64,000 nt of DNA from Octadecabacter sp. (GTDB lineage Bacteria > Pseudomonadota > Alphaproteobacteria > Rhodobacterales > Rhodobacteraceae): positions 62,001-126,000 of the forward strand of contig JAPKAD010000003.1 in assembly GCA_028825445.1 (NCBI GenBank). Direction: 5' to 3'. Positions 9,260-18,245 of the stretch are shown here, in pieces. The notes under the pieces are model-generated. The model did not search any database and had not been told where the DNA came from. It saw only the letters and a program-made list of their open reading frames with translations. Position 1 is the stretch's first letter. Each line of letters opens with the position of its first letter. The position numbers were made by a program, and so were the translations under genes.

Positions 9260-9595
9260 ATGACTTCACCTACACCATTTCCCATCGCAGCGCCCATGCA
9301 AATTGCATTTCATCGCACAGAACTTAACGCGATCCTGTCTGTATATGGACGCTTCGTGGCAGCCGGTGAATGGCGCGACTACGCAATATCGAACCTCAAA
9401 GAGGTCGCAGTGTTTTCAGTTTTTCGACGCACGGCTGAACACCCTATGTATCGTATCGAAAAACGTCCAAGCTTTCGCATGAAACAGGGGCAATACGTCG
9501 TGATAGGGATGGAGGGTCGCATCCTAAAGCGTGGCAACGATCTACGCCAAGTATTGCGGGTTTTAGAACGTAAATTGATCCGCACCATAGATTAA
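9260..9595 (+). CDS. DUF2794 domain-containing protein
   Basis: A 111-residue cytoplasmic protein of the DUF2794 family, common in alphaproteobacteria and of unknown function. The conserved core is ILSVYGRFVAAGEWRDYAI, then AVFSVFRRTAEHPMYRIEKRP, and a C-terminal LKRGNDLRQVLRVLERKL. Length is typical. It is a single gene converging on the NlpC/P60-aminopeptidase pair with six bases between stops. No enzyme motif is visible and I do not assign a role. Confidence 0.9.
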   Translation: MTSPTPFPIAAPMQIAFHRTELNAILSVYGRFVAAGEWRDYAISNLKEVAVFSVFRRTAEHPMYRIEKRPSFRMKQGQYVVIGMEGRILKRGNDLRQVLRVLERKLIRTID

Positions 9596-9601
9596 AAAAT
9601 A

Positions 9602-10429
9602 TCACAGAACACGTCTACGAGCTGTAACGTCGCCGTCACCTTGTTTTTTTATACGCATTGTCGCTTGTACCAGGCCTTCGTAAACAACGGCCATGTGATA
9701 AGCATTAGCATGGATCATTGTGATAGAATCAATCATCATTGCAACGTGACCATCCCAAAAGATCAGGTCACCCCGCAACAGGCTTTCGTCACTTTCCAAC
9801 AGCCGCCCCAACCCGTCACTTTGCAGGTCACTATCGCCAGCACACAAATAACCACAGGCATGATATGCAGCCTGAACGAGGCCTGAACAATCCACTCCGC
9901 GCGTGGAGTTTCCACCCCAAAGATACGGCACACCAAAATAAAGCTGCGCGACGGTGGCTGGGTCTACAAACAACTGTTGTAAAGGGCGCAGGTGATTTTT
10001 AGAAATAAAACCGTGTGGCGTTTCCAAAAAATTTTGCAATTCGTTAACAACCGTAACTTCTATTCCAAACGGCAAATGTAACAAATCCTTCGACTTGAAG
10101 CTTTCAGCCGCGTAAGCGTGGGTCGCAGAGGTGACAACACGGTGGCTCATAGAGATTGGCTTGGCCAACAACGCTTCAAGCACATAGCCCACATAACCGT
10201 CACTTTTACTTTGCACAAAGGCCCAACCATTGCGCCGTTCATAAACGATCACAGCAGCACCAAGCAAAAGTTGGCGTGCACGTTTACCAGTTGGAGCCAC
10301 GCACAAGTCAACTACAACTTGGCCAATCGAGGCCAGTTCACCGTCAACGAACTTATCAGCGTCAACCTGCCCACGCAAATAGCTGGCCGCAACGCGTGCA
10401 TTAGCAGGTGTTAGGCGCGCATCCATCAT
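9602..10429 (-). CDS. NlpC/P60 family (C40) peptidase
   Basis: Cell-wall-type cysteine peptidase of 275 residues. Two SH3-like stretches (about residues 40-150) precede the NlpC/P60 domain, with catalytic C181 in STRGVDCSGLVQAA, H228 in FWDGHVAMM and a second histidine near 240. Such enzymes cut gamma-D-glutamyl-diaminopimelate bonds in peptidoglycan peptides. The frame remains open to 10522, but the ATG at 10429 forms an ATGA overlap with the stop of the leucyl aminopeptidase gene and gives a normal N-terminus (MMDARLTPANARV). No signal peptide is evident, so a role on recycled wall peptides together with the aminopeptidase is plausible. Confidence 0.9.
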   Translation of the reverse strand: MMDARLTPANARVAASYLRGQVDADKFVDGELASIGQVVVDLCVAPTGKRARQLLLGAAVIVYERRNGWAFVQSKSDGYVGYVLEALLAKPISMSHRVVTSATHAYAAESFKSKDLLHLPFGIEVTVVNELQNFLETPHGFISKNHLRPLQQLFVDPATVAQLYFGVPYLWGGNSTRGVDCSGLVQAAYHACGYLCAGDSDLQSDGLGRLLESDESLLRGDLIFWDGHVAMMIDSITMIHANAYHMAVVYEGLVQATMRIKKQGDGDVTARRRVL

Positions 10430-11805
10430 AGATCCAAGACATCTGGTAGGGCTGCCAAAATAGCCCGCGCACCCATACCAACACCACCTTTGGGACGTGC
10501 AGGAGCTGCCGTTGGGTTCCAACCATAAATGTCAAAATGCGTATAGGGCGTATCCGTTACGAACCTACGCAGGAACAGCGCCGCTGTGATTGAGCCCGCA
10601 AAACCACCCGATGGCGCATTATCGAGATCCGCAATCTGGGGTTCAATAATAACCTCATAGGGGTCATGAAATGGCATTTGCCAGACCGGATCCGCGACCT
10701 CAGCGGCGGCCTGCGGCAAAGCGCGAGCCATTGCATCATCTGTTGTGAAAAACGGCGCGATATCTGGGCCAACAGCGACACGCGCTGCCCCCGTCAAAGT
10801 CGCCATTGAAATGATAAGGTCAGGTTTGCCTTCGTCTGCCAGGGCCAGCGCATCAGCAAGAACCAGTCGCCCTTCAGCATCCGTATTATTAATTTCAACC
10901 GTGAGCCCTTTACGACTTTTAAGTACATCGCCAGGGCGGAACGCAGACCCATCAACGGAATTTTCTACAGCGGGAATAAGCACACGCAGCTGCAACGGAA
11001 TCTTCAGCGCCATTATCATATGGGCAAGGCCCAGCACGGTTGCAGCACCACCCATGTCCTTTTTCATCAACCCCATAGACTTCCCAGGTTTGAGGTTAAG
11101 ACCACCCGTGTCAAAACATACACCCTTACCAACCAGCGTCAGCTTTGGGCCAGAGTGTCCCCATGACATGTCAATCAGTCGCGGTGTACGAGGGGATGCT
11201 CGGCCAACGGTGTGAATCAGTGGAAAATTCTGCGCAAGAAGGTCATCGCCTTGGATGACCGTCAAAGTAGCGCCGTGCTGCGTCGCCAGCGTCTGTGCGG
11301 CGCCTGCAAGTTCATCCGGCCCCATGTCTGACGCAGGTGTATTAATAAGATCGCGAGTCAGATATTCGCCAACGGCCAATGCTTCGATCCGCGCAGCGTC
11401 GATACCTATGGGCGCAACAAATCCGCGATCTTGTGCGGCCACTGCTTTATAACGGTCAAATTGATATAGACTCAGCAACAAGCCTAGCGCAGCTTCGTCC
11501 AGTGCAGGGCCTGTGAGCATCGTGTTTAAAGCGTAAGTTCCAGCAGGAAGTTTTACAGCAGCAGCAGCGATGCCAAAACGCACCCGATTTTGGCCTTTAG
11601 CACCTAAACCAACGTAAACACCTTTGATAGATCCATCAGCGTTAGGCAACACGGCCATCGAACCTATGCTTGCAGTGAACCTGATGGCCCGCAACCAGTC
11701 CGCAGACGCTTTTGGCAACTGTGCAAGCATTGCTTTAAGATCGTCAGTCGTAACCGTGATCAGAGCAATTGTGGCGGCGGATTGGGTGATAAATTTTGGT
11801 GACAT
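10426..11805 (-). CDS. Leucyl aminopeptidase family (M17) protein
   Basis: Dizinc/dimanganese M17 aminopeptidase of 459 residues. The signature NTDAEGRLVLADAL is intact, and the metal-binding GKGVCFDTGGLNLKPGKSM and KKDMGGAA are present. The frame stays open to 12048, but the ATG at 11805 follows a strong ribosome site (CCAGAGG) and begins MSPKFITQ; the upstream extension is Cys/Trp-rich and not family-like. It is translationally coupled to the NlpC/P60 gene, a frequent pairing in this group that suggests a shared pathway of peptide or muropeptide breakdown. Confidence 0.93.
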   Translation of the reverse strand: MSPKFITQSAATIALITVTTDDLKAMLAQLPKASADWLRAIRFTASIGSMAVLPNADGSIKGVYVGLGAKGQNRVRFGIAAAAVKLPAGTYALNTMLTGPALDEAALGLLLSLYQFDRYKAVAAQDRGFVAPIGIDAARIEALAVGEYLTRDLINTPASDMGPDELAGAAQTLATQHGATLTVIQGDDLLAQNFPLIHTVGRASPRTPRLIDMSWGHSGPKLTLVGKGVCFDTGGLNLKPGKSMGLMKKDMGGAATVLGLAHMIMALKIPLQLRVLIPAVENSVDGSAFRPGDVLKSRKGLTVEINNTDAEGRLVLADALALADEGKPDLIISMATLTGAARVAVGPDIAPFFTTDDAMARALPQAAAEVADPVWQMPFHDPYEVIIEPQIADLDNAPSGGFAGSITAALFLRRFVTDTPYTHFDIYGWNPTAAPARPKGGVGMGARAILAALPDVLDL

Positions 11806-12391
11806 GAGGAACCTCTGGCCTGATTGTAGTGCCAACCTAAACCATACCCCCGATGAGGACCACGGCTCACTGAGAGCAAATAACTTTTCAGTTAAAAAGT
11901 TAAAATTATTTTCAACACACGATCCGAAGCTTATATCAAAAATCGTATCAAACTCACCAACCATACGCGACTTCTGCCACAACCCAGTAAAACCGTCACA
12001 AACAAAACAGATCTTCGAGCATGATATAAATACGAGCGCTCGGCTCAAGATAGCCTAGATAAGCAAACTGATGATTGTCGCCCAACCACTTAAAGTGTTG
12101 TTATAATTTTATAGACCCGCGCAGATTCTTATTAACTTTGCCAGAGTCATGATTTTCAGGTGAATATGGGTATAAAGTATTCGGGTCTAACGCCAAAAGT
12201 TCTGTTAGTGTAAATAATACCTGACCTATTTAGAGATTCTATTTATCCTATGTTAATCTCACCCTCTATTTACCAATATTTAAAGCTATGCCTCCAAAAT
12301 TTTAAAATGGTTTCATCCGTGCGGCATTAATCGCTCGAATTTCGGATAAATTAGCCATATGCATGTCAAAATCGACGAAATGGAAAGTGTC
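11806..12391. other. Divergent intergenic region, no gene seen
   Basis: AT-rich 586 bp between the divergently transcribed leucyl aminopeptidase and carbonic anhydrase genes; it must hold both promoters. Open frames over the aminopeptidase upstream part have no protein-like character. No repeat, tRNA or conserved leader was recognised. Confidence 0.5.
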
Positions 12392-13039
12392 ATGAATCTC
12401 GCTCGCCCCCTTCCAGAATATCTGGTCCGCCGATATCATGGCTGGAAAGCAACAACTTACGAACAAAATAAGGGCTGGTACATGCAGCTGGCCGAAGGTG
12501 GGCAGCACCCACGCGCCATGGTGGTGTCCTGCTGCGACAGTCGCGTTCATGTCACATCAATTTTTGGGGCAGATCAGGGTGAGTTTTTCATTCACCGCAA
12601 CATCGCAAATTTAGTGCCACCACAAGAATCTGGCGGCAATCATCACGGTACGTCTGCTGCAGTCGAATATGCCGTCACAGCTTTAAAAGTTTCGCATCTG
12701 ATTGTGTTGGGCCATTCTGCCTGCGGTGGCGTACAGGGTTGCTATGATATGTGTTCGGGTAACGCGCCCGAACTTGAAGCCAAAAGCAGCTACGTAGGGC
12801 GCTGGATGGACATTCTGCGCCCTAGTTTTGAAAAACTTCCAAAAGGTGACGATGCAGTCCGTGTGCGCCAACTTGAGAAAGACAGTGTCGTTATTTCGCT
12901 CGAAAACCTAATGACTTTTCCACATGTGAAAGAAGCTGTCGAAAGTGGCCGATTAACACTACATGGTCTTTGGAATGACATTGGGCATGGTGGGCTTGAA
13001 GTTTATGATGCAGACGCTGGTGACTTTAAATCACTTTAG
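12392..13039 (+). CDS. Beta-class carbonic anhydrase
   Basis: Zinc enzyme interconverting CO2 and bicarbonate in the cytoplasm. The 215-residue protein carries zinc ligands C48 in the CCDSR motif, H108 and C111 in LGHSACGG; the Asp-Arg pair of CCDSR is intact. HRNIANLVPP and HGTSAAVEYAV are family marks. An upstream in-frame ATG at 12359 would add eleven residues; the ATG at 12392 (MNLARPLPEYL), preceded by GGAAAG, matches the usual N-terminus better. It is a single gene; carboxylation demand or pH balance is the likely use. Confidence 0.93.
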   Translation: MNLARPLPEYLVRRYHGWKATTYEQNKGWYMQLAEGGQHPRAMVVSCCDSRVHVTSIFGADQGEFFIHRNIANLVPPQESGGNHHGTSAAVEYAVTALKVSHLIVLGHSACGGVQGCYDMCSGNAPELEAKSSYVGRWMDILRPSFEKLPKGDDAVRVRQLEKDSVVISLENLMTFPHVKEAVESGRLTLHGLWNDIGHGGLEVYDADAGDFKSL

Positions 13040-13263
13040 GCAGAGAAGCCGTCACAAACGTTCTTTTAATATGCAAAATTATGTTTAATTGCTAACATAT
13101 TAGACGTCTGGCCTTCTAGAACCAGAAACGCGATCTTGCTGCTACGCATCTGTTTCTCCCATAAATCTATTTTTCATGTTGAGCATTGGGCCAGACAGAC
13201 GTGTGCACCCCAGACACCACGATCAAGATAATGTAGAGATTGTATACCAAAAGTGCAAAATAC

Positions 13264-13290
13264 AAAAAAACCCTCCCCAAAGAAAGGGAA
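13264..13290 (-). terminator. Intrinsic terminator of asd
   Basis: Read on the minus strand after the asd stop: a short GC hairpin CCCT...AGGG (13290-13271, alternative pairing UUCCC/GGGGA) followed directly by seven T (13270-13264). This is a standard rho-independent terminator about 23 bp behind the stop codon. Confidence 0.65.
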
Positions 13291-13313
13291 TTTTCTAAAT
13301 CATACCAGCCACG

Positions 13314-14336
13314 TTAGCCCTTTTTTAGACACCGGTTGCCTAGTGTTTCCGCAATCTGTACCGCGTTGAGCGCTGCACCCTTGCGCAGATTATCAGATAC
13401 AACCCACATGTTCAGGCCATTGTCGATCGTGCTGTCCTGACGGATGCGGCTGATGAATGTCGCAAAATCCCCGACGCATTCGACGGGCGTAACGTACCCA
13501 CCATCTTCGCGCTTATCAATAACCATAACACCTGGTGCTTCGCGTAGAATGTCGCGAGCTTCATCTTCGTCCAGAAATTCTTCAAACTCGATATTGATTG
13601 ATTCAGAATGACCAACAAAGACCGGTACGCGGACACAAGTCGCTGTTACCTTAATGGATTTATCAACAATTTTCTTGGTTTCAGCGACCATTTTCCATTC
13701 TTCTTTAGTGTCACCACTGTCCATGAAAACATCGATGTGTGGAATAACGTTAAACGCAATCTGTTTGGTAAAGACCTTAGGTGGCTTGGAATCAGTCGGG
13801 TTGTAAATTGATTTAGTCTGATCCCAAAGTTCATCAATCGCGTCTTTTCCCGAACCGGAAACAGACTGATAGGTAGACACGACCACGCGCTTGATCTTGG
13901 CGCGATCATGCAAAGGCTTCAGCGCCACAACCATCTGCGCAGTCGAACAGTTAGGATTCGCGATGATGTTTTTCTTAGTATAGCCATCGACGGCCTCGGG
14001 GTTTACTTCGGGCACAACCAGCGGCACGTCAGGATCGTATCGATAAAGCGATGAATTGTCGATAACAACGCAACCCTGCTTAGCCGCGATGGGTGCATAT
14101 TTTTTAGTCGCGTCAGCTCCAACCGCAAAGAAGGCTATATCATAGCCCGTAAAATCGAAGGTATCCAAATCTAGAGTTTTTAACGTTTTGTCGCCAAAGC
14201 TCACTTCAGTACCCAGCGATCTGCGGGATGCCAATGCAACAACCTCGTCCGCTGGAAACTGACGTTCTGCCAGAATGTTGAGCATTTCATGGCCCACGTT
14301 ACCTGTGGCGCCCGCAATGACGATTCTATAGCCCAT
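13314..14336 (-). CDS. asd: Aspartate-semialdehyde dehydrogenase
   Basis: Converts aspartyl phosphate to aspartate semialdehyde with NADPH, the branch point to lysine/diaminopimelate, threonine and methionine. 340 residues, normal length. The NADP-binding GATGNVGHEML is at the N-terminus (about 9-19), the active cysteine is C130 in NPNCSTAQM, and GSGKDAIDELW and VPVFVGHSESI are conserved; the latter holds the catalytic histidine region. Single gene with its own terminator. It supplies the substrate pathway in which dapD and dapE of this window act later. Confidence 0.97.
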   Translation of the reverse strand: MGYRIVIAGATGNVGHEMLNILAERQFPADEVVALASRRSLGTEVSFGDKTLKTLDLDTFDFTGYDIAFFAVGADATKKYAPIAAKQGCVVIDNSSLYRYDPDVPLVVPEVNPEAVDGYTKKNIIANPNCSTAQMVVALKPLHDRAKIKRVVVSTYQSVSGSGKDAIDELWDQTKSIYNPTDSKPPKVFTKQIAFNVIPHIDVFMDSGDTKEEWKMVAETKKIVDKSIKVTATCVRVPVFVGHSESINIEFEEFLDEDEARDILREAPGVMVIDKREDGGYVTPVECVGDFATFISRIRQDSTIDNGLNMWVVSDNLRKGAALNAVQIAETLGNRCLKKG

Positions 14337-14416
14337 GCGTTTGGATCCTTTGTATGTACATGCCCCCTATGGGACACGGGCGTCATAAACCCAATGCAGC
14401 TCAAACGAAAGGGGCC

Positions 14417-15598
14417 TTAATCTGTCCGATCCTTGCTAAAAGCGTAGATCACAAGTCCGCAACAAAGCAGAATGCCGTAAAAACCAAACAGAAGCGCATA
14501 AGCTTCACCATCACCTTTGGTATCCTGCCAAAACGTCATCAATCGGCCAGTGACGATTTGCATGACCCCCACACCACCAATTCCAAAAAGGTTCATCAAT
14601 GTCACACCACGACCCGTAAGGTGTTCGGGAAAGAACGGTCGGGCGTGAGCGATCATCATAGGAAACGATGCCCCAGCAAGACCCACAAGGGCGAGCAATG
14701 CTGTCGCAGCCCAGACCGACGCAGCCCCTTGCACTGCGAACAATGTAAAACAGCCTACCGCACCCAGCGCATTGCCAACAAATACCACCCACTTGCGGGT
14801 ACCAAACACGCGATCCATTGGTCCATAAGCGAAGTTTCCCGCGATCATTGCAAGGCCCATCACCAACGTCATAGTGCCAATCATCGACGTATCAGCCCCA
14901 AATGCATCCGTGCCATAAGGCCCAACCCAAAGCCCTCGCAGACCCGCTGCGGGGGCGTAATTCACAAACATCATTGGAAAAATTAACCACAGTGCTTTTA
15001 TTTTAAGAATGTCCAACACGGACCCACGTGGACTCGTTGGCGCAGCTTTTGGTGGGTCTTTTACAACCCACCAAATTACAATTGATACCAATAACGTCAG
15101 TACCGCCAATGCCACCATGGTTTCACGCCAGCCGAACGCGTCTGCTGCCCACGCCATTGGTGCAGAACTGGCCAAGTTGCCCAAGCTGCCAAAACCTATC
15201 GTCGCCCCCGCAAGGGTTGAAAATAATACTGCAGGATACATTTTTGCAAAAATATAGTAGGCGGCCATCAAAACAGGCGAACAGCCAATGCCAATAAGCG
15301 CCATAGCCCATGCGATGTGGTCTGGCGTCTGCGCAATCGCAAAGACCAGTGCACCACCTGCGCCACCCAAGCTGAACAGAACAACGACAGTTATCCGTGG
15401 ACCGATGCGGTCTAGTGCCTCACCAACTGGAATCTGCATGACCGCAAAGACAATAAACCAAAGACCTGACGCATAAGATAGATCAGCAGCTGTCGCGCCT
15501 AGATCCGCCTCAAGCGCCGGAGTCAGTACCGCTAAAAACGCACGATAAAATTGGCTAAGCACGTAGCCTAGCACCAAAACGATCAAACCAATACGCAT
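14417..15598 (-). CDS. MFS transporter
   Basis: Major facilitator protein of 393 residues with about twelve hydrophobic segments. ADLSYASGLWFIVFAVMQIPVGEALDRIGPR is the region of helices 1-2 and the conserved loop; a second-half counterpart is NFAYGPMDRVFGTRK. The ATG at 15598 fits the first helix (IGLIVLVLGYVLSQF). The sequence style is that of MFS proteins common in roseobacters; the substrate is unknown. It lies 80 bp upstream of asd on the same strand, with no functional link evident. Confidence 0.87.
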   Translation of the reverse strand: MRIGLIVLVLGYVLSQFYRAFLAVLTPALEADLGATAADLSYASGLWFIVFAVMQIPVGEALDRIGPRITVVVLFSLGGAGGALVFAIAQTPDHIAWAMALIGIGCSPVLMAAYYIFAKMYPAVLFSTLAGATIGFGSLGNLASSAPMAWAADAFGWRETMVALAVLTLLVSIVIWWVVKDPPKAAPTSPRGSVLDILKIKALWLIFPMMFVNYAPAAGLRGLWVGPYGTDAFGADTSMIGTMTLVMGLAMIAGNFAYGPMDRVFGTRKWVVFVGNALGAVGCFTLFAVQGAASVWAATALLALVGLAGASFPMMIAHARPFFPEHLTGRGVTLMNLFGIGGVGVMQIVTGRLMTFWQDTKGDGEAYALLFGFYGILLCCGLVIYAFSKDRTD

Positions 15599-15789
15599 AC
15601 CCTAGCCCCCTATTGCTACACGAACTCGCACGGCGGCGACCAAGGCACAAGCGCGCGAGACACTCATCCCTCAGCACTCGCACGACTTAAAGGACTCATT
15701 TCTATGCACAGCGATACTAGGAATTTTTTATACTTATAATTTAACCTATGGCTTAAACAAAAAAACGCCCACATCCTAAGACCGTGTTA

Positions 15790-16260
15790 TCTTGGAACCA
15801 ACGCTTCTTAATTATAAGTCCAATGTGTTAATTGTCCGATCAGCCAGTGCGCCGTTTGTGCAAACGCTAAGACGATTAATCAAAATAGCAGGAAAACTTG
15901 AAGCGTTACCGCACGGTCGAGACTGGTCAAACGACTGCGCCAGTGGGCTGATCGAGGCAAGGTACGGTTTAGCTGTCGGTAAAAAAATTTATGTGACTTT
16001 TTAAGTTTAAGACATAATGCGGATGGGTGTAGCCCCTTTATGATAATAACAGAATAAACATGGTCTATCTTTGGCAATGCTGCCCAGCGATATTGCAGCA
16101 GATGTCGAAAATTTTGCAAAGGCAATTAAGCTGCCCAAGTAATTTTGCAGCATCAACAATATATTTGTAGCTCCGTTTGCTTTCTTTAGCTTTGCAACGC
16201 CGTTGGTTGCAGCAATTGCCATTTCGAGCTGTTCAATTTTAGTATTTATTAACGCAAAGA
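15790..16260 (+). pseudogene. ccoI: Decayed ccoI (cbb3-oxidase copper P-type ATPase), C-terminal part
   Basis: The plus strand reads as the C-terminal third of a CcoI/FixI-type copper-transporting ATPase broken by stops and gaps. LIEARYGLAVGKKI (about 15948-15989) matches the segment before the family GDG-ND motif. HGLSLAMLPSDIAADVE (16059-16109) matches the AHVSMAP..AADIG region. After an in-frame TAA (16140-16142), NIFVAPFAFFSFATPLVAA and SSCSILVFINAK (16158-16259) match the last two membrane helices, normally like VTPLIAA..MS.SSILVTLNA. A ccoS fossil follows directly, as in fixGHIS clusters. Homology is by recalled family pattern, not by search. Confidence 0.7.
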
Positions 16261-16272
16261 ATGCCAGTTTAT

Positions 16273-16431
16273 ATGGATATCCTTGCACACCCCATTCTGA
16301 TATTAATCACGTTTGATGCAATTGGTCTTGTGGGCTTTTTGTGAAACCTTCAGTCAGATCAATATGACGACCTTAAGGGGGATGCCGCTCACATTTTGAG
16401 TGAAGATTATAATAACCACCACGCAGATTGA
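16273..16431 (+). pseudogene. ccoS: Decayed ccoS (cbb3-type oxidase assembly protein)
   Basis: A 53-codon frame starting at the ATG 16273 reads MDILAHPILILITFDAIGL, then GFL, a TGA at the place of the family tryptophan, then NLQSDQYDDLKGDAAHILSE and a TGA at 16429. CcoS proteins are about 50 residues, with one N-terminal helix and a following QYDD..G.A..IL motif, which is clearly visible. The simplest reading is a single Trp-to-stop change in an otherwise preserved gene. It directly follows the ccoI fossil, matching the normal order. Confidence 0.8.
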
Positions 16432-16443
16432 TGCCTTAATTCC

Positions 16444-16460
16444 GACCAAAATAATTGGTC
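16444..16460. repeat. Short palindrome upstream of the iron permease
   Basis: GACCAA-N5-TTGGTC is a perfect 6-bp inverted repeat 66 bp before the permease start. It could be a regulator site, but it appears once only and resembles no operator I know. Confidence 0.3.
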
Positions 16461-16480
16461 TTAGATAGACGACACGTTAT

Positions 16481-16530
16481 CGATAGGGTAGAAAGCCGGT
16501 ACGTCCGATAGGGTAGAAAGCCAGCATGTC
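16481..16530 (+). repeat. Two tandem 25-bp repeats spanning the permease start
   Basis: Copy 1 (16481-16505) and copy 2 (16506-16530) both begin CGATAGGGTAGAAAGCC and differ at three positions near GGTAC versus AGCAT. A third partial copy (CGATAG) follows. The ATG of the downstream permease (16526) lies inside copy 2 and exists because of those differences. No Shine-Dalgarno stronger than GGGTAG is visible. Confidence 0.85.
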
Positions 16531-18196
16531 CGATAGCATACAACACCCCCTCCCAGCTGCAAAATCGTCATGGTTTGTGGCCGACAAGACCATAGCGTCA
16601 CTCGCATTCGGGATCGCATTGTTCTGCCTTTTACCGTTCCTTGCGGTCGCGCTTACGTCATTTTCAAGCGACACCGACACGCTCCGCCACTTGGCTAATA
16701 CAGTGCTCAGTAATTACATAGTGAATACAGGCGCCCTGGTCTTTATCGTGGGTTTTGGCACCTTCATGACCGGAACAGGTGCGGCGTGGCTGGTGACAAT
16801 GACAGACTTTCCTGGTCGGCGCTGGCTTGAGGTTGCACTGGTTATTCCGCTGGCGTTTCCCGCCTATGTTCTGGCCTACGCCTATACCCACTTACTTGAT
16901 CATCCGGGCATCGTTCAAACAGCATTGCGCGATGTGAGTGGCTGGGGGCCAAAGGAGTATTGGTTTCCTGAGATTCGCAGCTTGGGCGGCGCAGCGATCA
17001 TGCTAATCTTAGTGCTCTACCCTTATGTCTATTTGCTCGCGCGCGCTGCATTTATCGGGCAAAGTGCGACGACATTCCTTGCCGCAAGATCGCTAGGAAA
17101 ATCACCATTGGGTGCATTCCTGTCCATTTCCTTGCCGCTTGCACGACCAGCTATTGCAGCAGGTGTTCTTCTCACGATGATGGAAACGATTGCTGATTTT
17201 GGCACTGTGTCCTATTTTGGCGTCCAAACGTTTGCGACTGGTATCTACAACAGCTGGTTCTCGATGGCCGATCGTGGGGCTGCAGCGCAATTGTCACTTG
17301 GTCTATTGGCGTTTGCTTTGCTTTTGGCAATGTTGGAACGTGCCAATCGGGGGCGTGCGCGTTTCAGTAACGGCAAGCGCCAGGACGTCATTGCGCGCAT
17401 TCCATTGAACGGCATTGCGAAATGGGGTGCTTTGATACTATGCGGAATACCTGTCATGCTTGGCGTTATCATCCCTGTGCTGGCATTATCAGTTATGGCC
17501 GTCGGGTCAGAACAAAATCTCTTTAGCCCACGCTACTTACACTTCATCAAAAACTCATTGACGCTGGCAGCTGTCGCAGCCGTAGTCACTGTCATAGCAG
17601 CGGTTCTTTTAGGCAGTCTGAACCGGTTGCGCGAATCACGTTCGGCATCGGCGGTGCTATATATTGCCCGGATCGGGTACGCGGTACCTGGGGGCGTAAT
17701 TGCGGTTGGGTTGATCGTGCCCTTCGCAACTTTTGACAATGCATTGGATGCATGGATGCGCACGACGTTTGATGTCTCCACTGGCTTGTTATTCACAGGG
17801 TCAATTTGGCTGCTGATCGGCGCTTATATGATCCGGTTTCTTGCTGCCGCCCTAGGCGCGTATGAAGGCGGCATCGCTATCGTCAGCCGCAATATTGACG
17901 CGGCCAGCCGCGTGCTGGGACAAAACTCCATCGGCACTATTCGCCGTGTGCATGTGCCAATCCTGACGCCAAGCCTTTTAACAGCAGCCTTGATCGTCTT
18001 TGTCGATGTAATGAAAGAATTGCCCGCAACGCTAATTATGCGTCCGTTCAATTATGATACTTTGGCAGTGCAAGCCTTTCGACTGGCATCTGATGAACGA
18101 TTAAACGGCGCAGCTGTTCCTAGCCTTTTAATTGGAGCAATTGGGTTGTTACCTGTGATCCTGCTTTGCCGCCAGGTCGCCACACACAAGCCGTAA
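16526..18196 (+). CDS. Iron(III) ABC transporter permease
   Basis: Fused double permease of 556 residues of the FbpB/SfuB type, two six-helix halves in one chain as usual for ferric iron importers. Each half carries an EAA-like loop: AARSLGKSPLGAFLSISLPLARPAI (first half) and ASRVLGQNSIGTIRRVHVPIL (second half). LEVALVIPLAFPAYVLAYAY and KELPATLIMRPFNYDTLAVQ are family-typical. The start lies inside a tandem repeat and may not be the ancestral one. No ATPase gene follows, and the only nearby binding-protein gene is a fossil on the opposite strand, so the system looks incomplete here. Confidence 0.9.
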   Translation: MSDSIQHPLPAAKSSWFVADKTIASLAFGIALFCLLPFLAVALTSFSSDTDTLRHLANTVLSNYIVNTGALVFIVGFGTFMTGTGAAWLVTMTDFPGRRWLEVALVIPLAFPAYVLAYAYTHLLDHPGIVQTALRDVSGWGPKEYWFPEIRSLGGAAIMLILVLYPYVYLLARAAFIGQSATTFLAARSLGKSPLGAFLSISLPLARPAIAAGVLLTMMETIADFGTVSYFGVQTFATGIYNSWFSMADRGAAAQLSLGLLAFALLLAMLERANRGRARFSNGKRQDVIARIPLNGIAKWGALILCGIPVMLGVIIPVLALSVMAVGSEQNLFSPRYLHFIKNSLTLAAVAAVVTVIAAVLLGSLNRLRESRSASAVLYIARIGYAVPGGVIAVGLIVPFATFDNALDAWMRTTFDVSTGLLFTGSIWLLIGAYMIRFLAAALGAYEGGIAIVSRNIDAASRVLGQNSIGTIRRVHVPILTPSLLTAALIVFVDVMKELPATLIMRPFNYDTLAVQAFRLASDERLNGAAVPSLLIGAIGLLPVILLCRQVATHKP

Positions 18197-18235
18197 AAAA
18201 GGGTATAGCCCTAGCTTTTGTCTTTTTTGACTTTC
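18196..18235 (+). terminator. Possible weak terminator of the iron permease
   Basis: AGGG-N5-CCCT just behind the stop is followed by a T-rich stretch (CTTTTGTCTTTTTT). The stem is only four base pairs, so this is a weak candidate. Confidence 0.3.
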
Positions 18236-18245
18236 GAAGGCGACT

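Noticed and set aside
13199-13212. GTGTGCACCC motif, also seen near 26730 and, in similar form, near 2592
   Set aside because: Contains the common palindrome GTGCAC; flanks differ and positions relative to genes differ, so probably chance.
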